A DNA stretch of 13,650 nt, taken from an uncultured Sporolactobacillus sp. Lineage in GTDB: Bacteria; Bacillota; Bacilli; Bacillales; Sporolactobacillaceae. A program made the position numbers and the translations under genes. Shown piece by piece: positions 7,455 through 13,650 of the stretch (position 1 is the stretch's first letter; every line of letters begins with the position of its first letter). The notes beneath the pieces are model-generated. The model was not told the DNA's origin and made no database searches. It saw only the letters and a list, made by a program, of their open reading frames with translations. The DNA lies in the NCBI GenBank assembly GCA_900543345.1, contig UQRJ01000042.1, forward strand, positions 1 to 13,650, given 5' to 3'.

Positions 7455-7483
7455 AGTGTATTGAATTGCCGGAGGAATCGCAA
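7455..7483 (-). promoter_or_regulatory. Candidate promoter of the glutamate-cysteine ligase gene
   Basis: On the minus strand TTGCGA (7483-7478) and TACACT (7460-7455) are separated by 17 bases, each matching the sigma-A consensus at 4 of 6. It lies about 40 bp before the ATG in the 136-bp gap after the upstream oxidoreductase gene. Only sequence resemblance supports it. Confidence 0.4.
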
Positions 7484-7554
7484 CGCATTCAAATCGGAGC
7501 GGATCCCATTCCTTTCATCCAGCCCCTTGCCCGCTCACTGGCATCGAAGGAGGC

Positions 7555-8565
7555 TCAATGCACCTTGACAACGGTCCGGCCGATATGGCTGCCGTTTAAG
7601 ATCAATGGTAACTGGTTCGGCAGCTCGCTGAAAGCTATTTCTTTACGGATCGCATCGAAATGAGTGCGGATCGATAAGTCGCCGGCCAGCCGTTGCCAAA
7701 CAGTTCGTCTTTGCTCGAGCGGACAATAGGTTGAATCGATACCGAACAAACTGATGCCGCGCAGGATAAAAGGAAAAACAGAAGTCGGTACGTCGGATCC
7801 GCCGGCGTTTCCGCAGGCAATGACGACTCCGTGAAATCTGATCCGGCTCAGCACGGACGCGAGCACATGCCCGCCGACCGTGTCAACGGCGCCCGCCCAC
7901 TCTTGATGACTGAGCGGTTTTATTTTTCCTTTATGGTCGAAGAGAGAACGGGGCACCACTTCTTCGGCGCCGAGTTGTTGCAAATAATGGTGTGCCGTTT
8001 CTTTTCCGGTCGCGGCGACAACGTGATAACCCAGTCGGCTCAGCATAGCCACGGTCAAGCTGCCGACACCGCCGGTCGCTCCGGTAACCAATATTTTTCC
8101 ACTTGCCGGTGTCAAACCGTTTTCTTCCAGGCGGCAAACGGATAGTGCTGCTGTCAATCCGGCCGTTCCGTAGGTCATGGCCTCTGCCGGTGTCATGGTT
8201 TCGGGGAGCGGAAGAAGCCATTCGCCGGGCAGACAGGCGTATTCGCTGAAACCGCCGGGATGGGTAACGCCGATACCGTACCCGGTGGCGAGGACGAGAT
8301 CCCCTTGCTGAAAACGCGGATCGCAAGAGGCGACAACATCGCCCGCTAAATCGATACCGGGGATAAACGGATAGGATCGAACAATTTTTCCATTGGGGAC
8401 GGCGGCCAAACCATCTTTATAGTTAATATCGGAATAGTGAACGCGAATCAGCACATCGTCGTCCGGTAAATCGTCTGTGGTCAACGTGATTAGTTTTCTG
8501 CTAAAAGTTTTACCGTTATGATTGACACAAAAGGCTTGGAAAGATCGATTCGTCGCTTGATCCAT
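7555..8565 (-). CDS. YhdH/AcuI-family NADPH:quinone oxidoreductase (acrylyl-CoA reductase-like)
   Basis: A 336-residue zinc-independent medium-chain dehydrogenase/reductase. Members of the YhdH/AcuI subfamily reduce acrylyl-CoA or related electrophilic enoyl substrates with NADPH in the cytoplasm. The GroES-like domain contains VHYSDINYKDGLA and PGIDLAGDVVAS (about 43-80). The subfamily signature GTAGLTAALSV is near residue 132, and the NADPH loop VTGATGGVGSLTV near 160. ACGNAGGSDVPTSVFPFILRG and the following GIDS are typical of YhdH. The length agrees with the family (about 325-335). An AAGGAG site lies 11 bases before the ATG. It is divergent from the wall hydrolase gene and has its own promoter. 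The exact substrate is unknown; crotonyl-CoA-like or quinone reductase roles are alternatives. There is no pathway partner next to it. Confidence 0.9.
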   Translation of the reverse strand: MDQATNRSFQAFCVNHNGKTFSRKLITLTTDDLPDDDVLIRVHYSDINYKDGLAAVPNGKIVRSYPFIPGIDLAGDVVASCDPRFQQGDLVLATGYGIGVTHPGGFSEYACLPGEWLLPLPETMTPAEAMTYGTAGLTAALSVCRLEENGLTPASGKILVTGATGGVGSLTVAMLSRLGYHVVAATGKETAHHYLQQLGAEEVVPRSLFDHKGKIKPLSHQEWAGAVDTVGGHVLASVLSRIRFHGVVIACGNAGGSDVPTSVFPFILRGISLFGIDSTYCPLEQRRTVWQRLAGDLSIRTHFDAIRKEIAFSELPNQLPLILNGSHIGRTVVKVH

Positions 8566-8595
8566 ACCCGTTTCATCTCCTTAGAAGAGTTTCCA

Positions 8596-8629
8596 TTATG
8601 ATCATAACTGCCTTTGATACAGAGAACAA
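8596..8629 (-). promoter_or_regulatory. Candidate promoter of the YhdH-family gene with overlapping palindrome
   Basis: On the minus strand TTGTTC (8629-8624) and TATGAT (8606-8601) have a 17-base spacer, and the -10 matches at 5 of 6. A perfect 12-base palindrome TTATGATCATAA (8596-8607) covers the -10 and could be an operator. Confidence 0.45.
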
Positions 8630-8693
8630 GCGGCGAAGTTCGTCTAAAAGTCGGATAAAATGTCATAAACCTATATTCGCATTGTTACCTTTA

Positions 8694-8731
8694 TGTAATC
8701 GTTTTGAAAAAAAAGGTCGTTAACATAGAGT
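8694..8731 (+). promoter_or_regulatory. Candidate promoter and cre-like site of the NlpC/P60 gene
   Basis: TTGAAA (8704-8709) and TAGAGT (8726-8731) with a 16-base spacer resemble a sigma-A promoter. TGTAATCGTTTTGA (8694-8707) overlaps the -35 and matches the CcpA cre consensus TGNAANCGNTTNCA except at one position. Support is sequence resemblance only. Confidence 0.35.
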
Positions 8732-8791
8732 CTAGTAAATAAAAACAATCGATAGTCACGGAGCAAAAGATTATTTTGGGGGAATACAATT

Positions 8792-10039
8792 ATGAAAAAG
8801 AGTTTTCTATCGGCCGCACTGATTAGTAGCCTTGTTGTCGCGGGCAGCGGTGCTACCGGATTGGCACACCAGGCGAAGGCGGCGTCGAACAGCGACGCGG
8901 CGAATTTGGCTCAGCAAGGAGTCGGTCAGCGTTATGTTTGGGGTGCCAATGATTGCTCCGGTTTTACAATGAAAGTTTTTGCGAAATTAGGCGTTTCACT
9001 TCCGCATAGCTCCGCAGCCCAGGCAGGCTACGGCGTTCCGGTTGCGCAAGCGGATCTGCAACCGGGCGACTTGGTTTTCTTCAATACGTCGGGCCAGGGA
9101 ATTTCCCATGTCGGCATCTATGTCGGCGGCGGGCGAATGATCAGTGCCGAAAATGAGCGGACCGGTGTGCGCGAGACGCAGATTTTCGGGACAGGCGGTG
9201 CATCGAGCTATTGGTCAAAACGTTATGTGACCGCGCGGAGAGTCATTAGCGGATCGACGCAGACGACAGTCAAGCCAGCCGCGCAGCAAGCGACGGTCCG
9301 GGCATCGGCAGTAGCAAAGACAGTTAAACAACAGCCGGCCAGCCAAACGAGCAAGACGGCCGACACTTCCACCTCAGCAACAGCGAAAACAACTACCCCG
9401 ACGCCGACGAAAACAACGTCGACAAATGCAGCGACGTATAAAGTCCAAAAGGGCGATACCCTTTCCGATATCAGCACGAAGGTCAACGTATCGGTTGCCA
9501 CTCTGAAATCAATCAACGGCCTGTCCTCCGAGCGGATCGATGAGGGCCAGGTGCTCAAATTAAAGGGGCAACCGAAGACGGTACATAAAACGACCACGGC
9601 CAAATCGGCGGATCGGGAGACGACGGCGACTGCAAGCACGGAAAATGCACAGTCGACGTCTTCGGCCAAGCAGACTGCTTCGGCGCAGCCGCAAGCGGCG
9701 GCAACCGCAACGTCGCACAAAGCCAAGGGCGGTACTTATGTGGTTTCGACCGGCGACTCCCTGTGGGTGATCTCCAGAGATAACGGCATCAGCGTTGCCC
9801 AGATCCGTTCATACAATAAGCTGAAATCGGACACGATTTATCCGGGACAGAAGCTGCTAGTCAGCAAGCCGATCGCGAAGACCGATGAAGAAGCTGCAAA
9901 TTATACGATTAAAAAGGGCGACACACTGTGGGATATTGCCCGAACCCGTCACACCACGGTCAGCGGGCTGATGAAAGCCAATAAGCTGAATTCGTCGTTG
10001 ATTTTCCCAAATCAGGAACTTAACATTCCGGAAAAATAA
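8792..10039 (+). CDS. Secreted NlpC/P60 peptidoglycan hydrolase with three LysM repeats
   Basis: A 415-residue exported wall enzyme, expected to cut peptide stems of peptidoglycan (gamma-D-glutamyl endopeptidase type). Residues 1-30 are a signal peptide ending AKA. The NlpC/P60 domain (about 33-152) has Cys55 in YVWGANDCSGF and His106 in ISHVGIYVG; the usual third polar residue 12 positions after the His is Ser118. A Thr/Ser/Ala-rich linker follows. Three LysM wall-binding repeats at about 215-258, 315-358 and 370-413 each begin with a Y-x-(V/I)-x-x-GD(T/S)L pattern; the linkers between the first two are Thr/Ala-rich. The catalytic domain comes before the LysM repeats, the reverse of LytE/LytF. 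GGGGGA lies 9 bases before the ATG. It is monocistronic, with a strong terminator 20 bases after the stop. It may act in growth or cell separation. Confidence 0.94.
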   Translation: MKKSFLSAALISSLVVAGSGATGLAHQAKAASNSDAANLAQQGVGQRYVWGANDCSGFTMKVFAKLGVSLPHSSAAQAGYGVPVAQADLQPGDLVFFNTSGQGISHVGIYVGGGRMISAENERTGVRETQIFGTGGASSYWSKRYVTARRVISGSTQTTVKPAAQQATVRASAVAKTVKQQPASQTSKTADTSTSATAKTTTPTPTKTTSTNAATYKVQKGDTLSDISTKVNVSVATLKSINGLSSERIDEGQVLKLKGQPKTVHKTTTAKSADRETTATASTENAQSTSSAKQTASAQPQAAATATSHKAKGGTYVVSTGDSLWVISRDNGISVAQIRSYNKLKSDTIYPGQKLLVSKPIAKTDEEAANYTIKKGDTLWDIARTRHTTVSGLMKANKLNSSLIFPNQELNIPEK

Positions 10040-10058
10040 TCAATTGTTCAGATGGACA

Positions 10059-10087
10059 GGTTCTCCGTGCAGGAGGGCCTTTTTTTT
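10059..10087 (+). terminator. Intrinsic terminator of the NlpC/P60 gene
   Basis: Stem GGTTCTCC (10059-10066) pairs with GGAGGGCC (10072-10079) including two G-U pairs, with the loop GTGCA, followed by eight T (10080-10087). It begins 20 bases after the stop codon. Confidence 0.9.
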
Positions 10088-10252
10088 GCGTCGGAAGTCG
10101 CTCTTCGCCGTCTATGTCAGAGCGAAGGACGAACTTGATAGGCCGACACTTTTCTGATACGGTGGACATGTGGGGGAAAACGGTCAAAGAGGCGTTTCTC
10201 TGCTGCAAAATGTTTACTAAAACACACGATGAACAGATGAGGAGGGTTTGTG

Positions 10253-10879
10253 ATGACTACATTAGCCGGTTATAAACTACCCGACCTTCCCTATAATTTT
10301 GATGCGCTCGAACCTTATATCGACGAGAAGACGATGCGGCTTCATCACGGGAGACATCACGCGACTTATGTCGCGAATCTTAATGCGACGCTCGAAGCTT
10401 ATCCCGCATTGGCGAAACAGCCGATTGAAGCGCTGCTCAGCGATTTATCCCAAGTTCCGGAATCGAAGCTCATCGATATTCGCAAACAGGGCGGCGGTCA
10501 TGCCAATCATTCACTGTTCTGGAAGAGCTTGTCGCCCCACGGCGGGGGACGGCCGCAAGGAAAGCTCGCCGAAGCGATCGATCGGTCGTTCGGCAGCTTT
10601 GCGTCGTTTAAGGATCAATTTACTCGATCGGCACTGCGTCTGTTTGGTTCGGGCTGGACATGGCTGGTCATGGACGATAAATCGCTGGCGGTGATGAATA
10701 CGGCAAACCAAGATTCACCGTTTTTTTCGGGAAAGTATCCGCTGATCGGCATTGATCTCTGGGAACATGCTTATTATCTGAAATACCAGAACCGCAGAGC
10801 CGACTATATTCGGGCCTTTTTTCATGTGGTCAATTGGGATGAAGCGTTTCGCCGGCTGTCCGGTCTGAAAAAAACATGA
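10253..10879 (+). CDS. sodA: Superoxide dismutase, manganese type
   Basis: A 208-residue enzyme that converts superoxide to hydrogen peroxide and oxygen in the cytoplasm. The metal ligands are visible: His31 in RLHHGRHHATYV, His86 in GGGHANHSLFW, and Asp168 and His172 in DLWEHAYYLKY. Gly82 in GGGHANH and Gln153 in NQDSPF are the residues expected of the Mn-dependent form rather than the Fe form. The length is that of the family. The ATG at 10253 is chosen because it lies 6 bases after GGAGGG; a GTG at 10250 would be too close. It has a terminator behind it and pbpA next on the same strand. In Bacillus subtilis sodA and pbpA are also near neighbours. Metal preference should not be taken as certain, since some members are cambialistic. 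Confidence 0.95.
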   Translation: MTTLAGYKLPDLPYNFDALEPYIDEKTMRLHHGRHHATYVANLNATLEAYPALAKQPIEALLSDLSQVPESKLIDIRKQGGGHANHSLFWKSLSPHGGGRPQGKLAEAIDRSFGSFASFKDQFTRSALRLFGSGWTWLVMDDKSLAVMNTANQDSPFFSGKYPLIGIDLWEHAYYLKYQNRRADYIRAFFHVVNWDEAFRRLSGLKKT

Positions 10880-10888
10880 CGGACGATC

Positions 10889-10907
10889 CGGCCAGCGGCC
10901 GTTTTTT
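10889..10907 (+). terminator. Intrinsic terminator of sodA
   Basis: A GC-rich stem CGGCC (10889-10893) / GGCCG (10897-10901) with the loop AGC is followed by six T (10902-10907), ten bases after the sodA stop. Confidence 0.8.
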
Positions 10908-10934
10908 CGGGCGGCGATGTAATAAAACGAAAGG

Positions 10935-10962
10935 TTCGTACGAATAGTTAAGCGAATATATT
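10935..10962 (+). promoter_or_regulatory. Candidate pbpA promoter with palindrome
   Basis: TATATT (10957-10962) is a good -10 box. TTCGTA (10935-10940) 16 bases upstream is a weak -35 and is the left half of a perfect palindrome TTCGTACGAA (10935-10944). It lies between the sodA terminator and the pbpA start, about 40 bp before the latter. Confidence 0.35.
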
Positions 10963-11003
10963 AGTCGGGACGACGGTCCATGTAGCTGCAGGGGGAGAAG
11001 AAG

Positions 11004-13091
11004 TTGGCGGAAGAATCTGCGAAGAAAAAAAGCAAAAATACGGTGCCGTTCAGGTTAAATATTTTACTTCTGACGGTCTTTCTGGCGTTTGCCGGTCTCA
11101 TCATTCGGCTTGGCTATGTACAGATTGTCAAAGGCGATGAATACAGAAGGGCAGTGAGCCAGCACCATCAGCAGACGGCGCTGATCGATTCGGCGCGCGG
11201 CCGGATTGTTGACATCAACGGCGAAGTTTTGGCCGATAATAAAGCCGAACTCGCCGTTGTTTATATTCGTAATGCCGGCGTAGACGAAGCGAAAAGCCTG
11301 CAGATTGCCCGCAAACTTTCCAATCTGATTACGATGGATAAAGCGGCGGTCAAACGCATTTCCGACCGGGATCAACGCGAGTACTATATCCTCACGCATT
11401 TTAAAAAACTAAGTAAGGCCTACGATCACTTTCTTAGTCCGAATGAACAAAAAATGTACGCTAAAAAACAGAATACCGCCTATAAACTGCTGCTGAAACG
11501 GGTCCCCAAAAGAGTTTTGAATCATTACAGCGCCAAGGATTTGCAAATCATGGCGATTCAACATGAGTTCAACCAGGCATCCAACTTAAATCCGCACATT
11601 ATCAAACGCGGCCTGAACGTGAACGATAAGGAATATGTGAATGTGGTCGATCATCTCGACGAATTCAACGGTACGATTCAAACGGCGGATGTGTCGTCGC
11701 GGACTTATGTGAAAAAGGCGCCGTTCTATATCGGCAAGATGAAGCAGATTCCGGCCAATCAGATCAGTAATTATCTGGCGAAGGGATATAGCCGCAATGC
11801 GTTGGTCGGGACAAGCAACCTTGAGCAGCAATATGAATCCTATTTGCGCGGCATTCCGATGAAATTGATCTATAAGACAAAGAAGGGCGTTCCGACCGGC
11901 AATCCGTCGGTTCGTAACGGCCAACGCGGCGACGACGTCCGCCTGAGCGTCGATATTCGTCTACAGAAGAAGCTGGATCAGATTCTGGAGCAGAATATTC
12001 AATCGGCCCGATCAATGGGCGGCAACGGTCAGAACAACAGCGCCTACGCCGTCGTCATGAATCCGAAGACGGGAGCGATTCTGGCGATCGGCGGCAAGCA
12101 ACTCGTCGGCGGTAAGTTTGTCGACGCGGGCAATGAAGCGATCAATTCACAATTTGCAATGGGATCCGCCGTCAAAGGGGCGACGGAACTGGTCGGTTTT
12201 CAGCACCATGCGGTTCCGGAAAATTTTTATGATATGTACATTAAATATCCGCAAGGCTCCGGTGGCAGCGGCTCCAGTGAATTCCATTCCTGGGAGCAGG
12301 GCGGGCTCGGTGAGTTGACGCCGGAACAGGCGCTCGCTCATTCGTCAAACATCTTTATGGCGAAAATTGTTTCCAACATGGCCGGCATCCGGCTGACGCC
12401 GGCCGGCGGTCACTATAATGCGGCATTGCCCTCCGTTACGCAGCCGCGTTTCATCCAAGCGGTCAACGATCTAAGAAGCGGCTACAGCCAATTCGGCTTG
12501 GGTGTAAAAACAGGCATTGATCTGCCGACGGAAGGAACGGGCTATAACGGCGGTATGCCGTCGGCGCCTGGCCTGATTCACCAATTCGCCATCGGCCAGT
12601 ACGATACGTATACGCCGCTGGAAATGGTCCAATATGTTTCGACGATTGCCAACGGCGGTTATCGCGTGCAGCCGCATCTGCTTGAATCGGTACACGCACC
12701 GGGAAATGATCCGAATCATCTCGGTTCGACCGTGTATACGTTTAAAACAAATATATTAAATTCGATCAATAATAATCATGAGGATATTAAGCGGGTGCAG
12801 CGCGGCTTATATTTAGTCACGCATGAAACGGGAGCGACGGGGGCGACACTCGGCACCGGCGGCAACGCCAAATATAAAATCGCTGCGAAGACAGGAACGG
12901 CGCAGATCGATCAGAACGATCTCAGTCTGTATAATGAAACATTGATTTCCTATGCCCCGTATGACGATCCGCAGATCGCTGTTTCCGTCGTTGTCCCGAA
13001 AGTCCGCACCGGCCATCAGAATCAACAGATCGCCCTTGAGGTCTTTAAGGAATACGATAAATTGTACCACTACACAAGTACGACGAAATAA
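11004..13091 (+). CDS. pbpA: Class B penicillin-binding protein, PbpA/PBP2A type
   Basis: A 695-residue membrane-anchored peptidoglycan DD-transpeptidase, expected to crosslink the side wall in rod-shaped growth. A basic N-terminus precedes one membrane helix (about 19-38) preceded by VPFRLNIL, like Bacillus subtilis PbpA. A PBP dimerisation region follows, starting with ARGRIVDINGEVLADN. The transpeptidase motifs are S388-A-V-K391 in AMGSAVKGAT, S447-S-N449 in AHSSNIFMAK, and K629-T-G631 in AAKTGTAQ, so the active site is complete. The start is TTG (11004), well supported by GGGGGAG 6 bases upstream. The length is like the Bacilli PBP2A (about 700). It lies downstream of sodA but behind its terminator, with its own -10-like box. 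No rodA homologue is adjacent. FtsI-type PBPs are less likely because there are no C-terminal PASTA repeats. Confidence 0.95.
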   Translation: MAEESAKKKSKNTVPFRLNILLLTVFLAFAGLIIRLGYVQIVKGDEYRRAVSQHHQQTALIDSARGRIVDINGEVLADNKAELAVVYIRNAGVDEAKSLQIARKLSNLITMDKAAVKRISDRDQREYYILTHFKKLSKAYDHFLSPNEQKMYAKKQNTAYKLLLKRVPKRVLNHYSAKDLQIMAIQHEFNQASNLNPHIIKRGLNVNDKEYVNVVDHLDEFNGTIQTADVSSRTYVKKAPFYIGKMKQIPANQISNYLAKGYSRNALVGTSNLEQQYESYLRGIPMKLIYKTKKGVPTGNPSVRNGQRGDDVRLSVDIRLQKKLDQILEQNIQSARSMGGNGQNNSAYAVVMNPKTGAILAIGGKQLVGGKFVDAGNEAINSQFAMGSAVKGATELVGFQHHAVPENFYDMYIKYPQGSGGSGSSEFHSWEQGGLGELTPEQALAHSSNIFMAKIVSNMAGIRLTPAGGHYNAALPSVTQPRFIQAVNDLRSGYSQFGLGVKTGIDLPTEGTGYNGGMPSAPGLIHQFAIGQYDTYTPLEMVQYVSTIANGGYRVQPHLLESVHAPGNDPNHLGSTVYTFKTNILNSINNNHEDIKRVQRGLYLVTHETGATGATLGTGGNAKYKIAAKTGTAQIDQNDLSLYNETLISYAPYDDPQIAVSVVVPKVRTGHQNQQIALEVFKEYDKLYHYTSTTK

Positions 13092-13104
13092 TAGCGGGAC
13101 CAAG

Positions 13105-13150
13105 AAGGCGGCTCCGTCGCGGGAATCAATGACCCGGGCGGAGCCGCCTT
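13105..13150. terminator. Terminator between pbpA and the convergent YceG-like gene
   Basis: A perfect 12-bp stem AAGGCGGCTCCG (13105-13116) / CGGAGCCGCCTT (13139-13150) encloses an inner CGGG/CCCG pairing. On the + strand it is followed by GTTATT, a weak U-rich tail. It lies 13 bases after the pbpA stop and 4 bases from the convergent gene's stop, so it probably serves both. Confidence 0.75.
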
Positions 13151-13154
13151 GTTA

Positions 13155-13602
13155 TTAATGGTTCTTTGTGATGACTTGTGCGATTTTGTCGATCGACATG
13201 TCGCTCTTGACGGTATATTTACCGAGCTGCACGTATTTTTCCAGTTTATTTGTTTGCATATAGTGAATAAAATCGTGCCGCTTCCCCGCCGGGAGGACCT
13301 TACCGTCGACGAGGCGGTCGGTGATATCGTCCAGCGACATACCGCTTTTGACCTGTAGCTGATAGCTGACCGTCTTGTTCTTTTTGTCGGATTTTGCCTT
13401 CGGTTTTTCACCCTGTTTACTTCCGTCATTTTTCTGAGCGGAGGCGTTCATATCGCCCTGCCATTTGTTGTAAGCGTCAATATCGATCGCTTTGCGATGG
13501 TGATCGGACAGATAGCGTGAGACGGTTGCTTCCGTCAACGGAGTCTGCCGAACCGCTTTTTTTGTCGCCGCTTCCGTGTCGTCATTAAATACAAGGTAGT
13601 AA
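13155..13602 (-). CDS. YceG/MltG-like protein without catalytic domain (5' truncated)
   Basis: The last 148 residues of a protein whose N-terminus is lost at the right contig end. The visible part has a charged, Lys/Asp-rich linker, then a C-terminal module of about 65 residues. The segment VKSGMSLDDITDRLVDGKVL and the later LGKYTVKSDMSIDKIAQVITK resemble the N-terminal LysM-like repeat of endolytic transglycosylase MltG (YceG family). The catalytic Glu-containing part of MltG that normally follows is absent, because the protein stops at VITKNH. It thus resembles the short YceG-like membrane proteins of Bacilli, usually with an N-terminal helix, here not visible. A role in peptidoglycan-related processes is an inference from family and from the adjacent pbpA. 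In an untrimmed reading the frame begins with the adapter peptide MGSEMCIRDS, which is not real. Confidence 0.75.
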
Positions 13603-13650
13603 CTGTCTCTTATACACATCTCCGAGCCCACGAGACCCTAAGACATCTCG
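13603..13650. other. Nextera read-2 sequencing adapter with index (not genomic)
   Basis: Bases 13603-13621 are the 19-base Tn5 mosaic end (CTGTCTCTTATACACATCT), followed by the rest of the Nextera read-2 adapter to 13636. Bases 13637-13644 (CCTAAGAC) look like an 8-base i7 index, and 13645-13650 (ATCTCG) are the start of the P7 flow-cell sequence. The orientation is the correct one relative to the left-end adapter. The contig therefore ends artificially and the YceG-like gene runs into library sequence. Confidence 0.98.

Noticed and set aside
8566..8791. c-di-AMP (ydaO-type) riboswitch before the wall hydrolase
   Set aside because: Such riboswitches often precede NlpC/P60 or LysM genes, but the expected conserved G-rich and GC-stem blocks are not seen and the leader after the candidate promoter is only about 55 bases.
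9223..9726. Reverse-strand ORF of 167 codons inside the NlpC/P60-LysM gene
   Set aside because: The Val/Ala/Cys-rich composition results from reading Thr/Ala/Ser linker codons backwards; the forward gene is certain.

Overview
The window is an assembled contig of 13.6 kb whose two ends are library adapter, not genome. Bases 5-37 are the Nextera read-1 transposase adapter and 13603-13650 are the read-2 adapter, an 8-base index-like stretch and the start of the flow-cell sequence. The genuine insert is about 38-13602. Gene content points to a low- to mid-GC Gram-positive of class Bacilli: AGGAGG-type ribosome sites, TTG and GTG starts, rho-independent terminators, a sodA next to a pbpA of the Bacillus PBP2A type, and a LysM plus NlpC/P60 wall hydrolase. 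A Sporolactobacillaceae-like organism is my best guess, but this is family-level intuition and not proven by the sequence.

Left part (38-6049) is a carbohydrate locus. A galactitol-family PTS (EIIA truncated by the contig end, EIIB, EIIC) runs rightwards with overlapping or closely spaced genes and ends in a small membrane protein translationally coupled to EIIC. About 600 bp without a recognisable gene follow, then a PfkB kinase closest to 2-keto-3-deoxygluconate kinase (KdgK). Convergent to it lie kduD (2-dehydro-3-deoxy-D-gluconate 5-dehydrogenase) and, upstream of kduD, a LacI-family regulator. Together they suggest uptake of a uronate-containing or related sugar and its conversion through 2-keto-3-deoxygluconate, locally regulated. 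The steps before KduD (hydrolase, isomerase) and the KDPG aldolase are not in the window. The kinase has several altered signature residues.

Middle part (6213-8565) holds two leftward single-gene units: a stand-alone glutamate-cysteine ligase resembling the N-terminal half of the bifunctional GshF, and a YhdH/AcuI-type NADPH-dependent quinone oxidoreductase (acrylyl-CoA reductase family).

Right part (8792-13602) is cell envelope and oxidative stress. A secreted NlpC/P60 hydrolase with three C-terminal LysM repeats ends in a strong terminator. A manganese-type superoxide dismutase follows with its own terminator, then a class B penicillin-binding protein (PbpA/PBP2A type). A convergent partial gene for a YceG/MltG-like protein is cut by the right adapter. 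I see no tRNA, rRNA, insertion sequence, CRISPR array or phage gene. I found no clear undescribed system; the best leads are the unusual sugar-acid locus (altered kinase, orphan small ORFs, repeated intergenic element, operator-like palindromes) and the stand-alone ligase.
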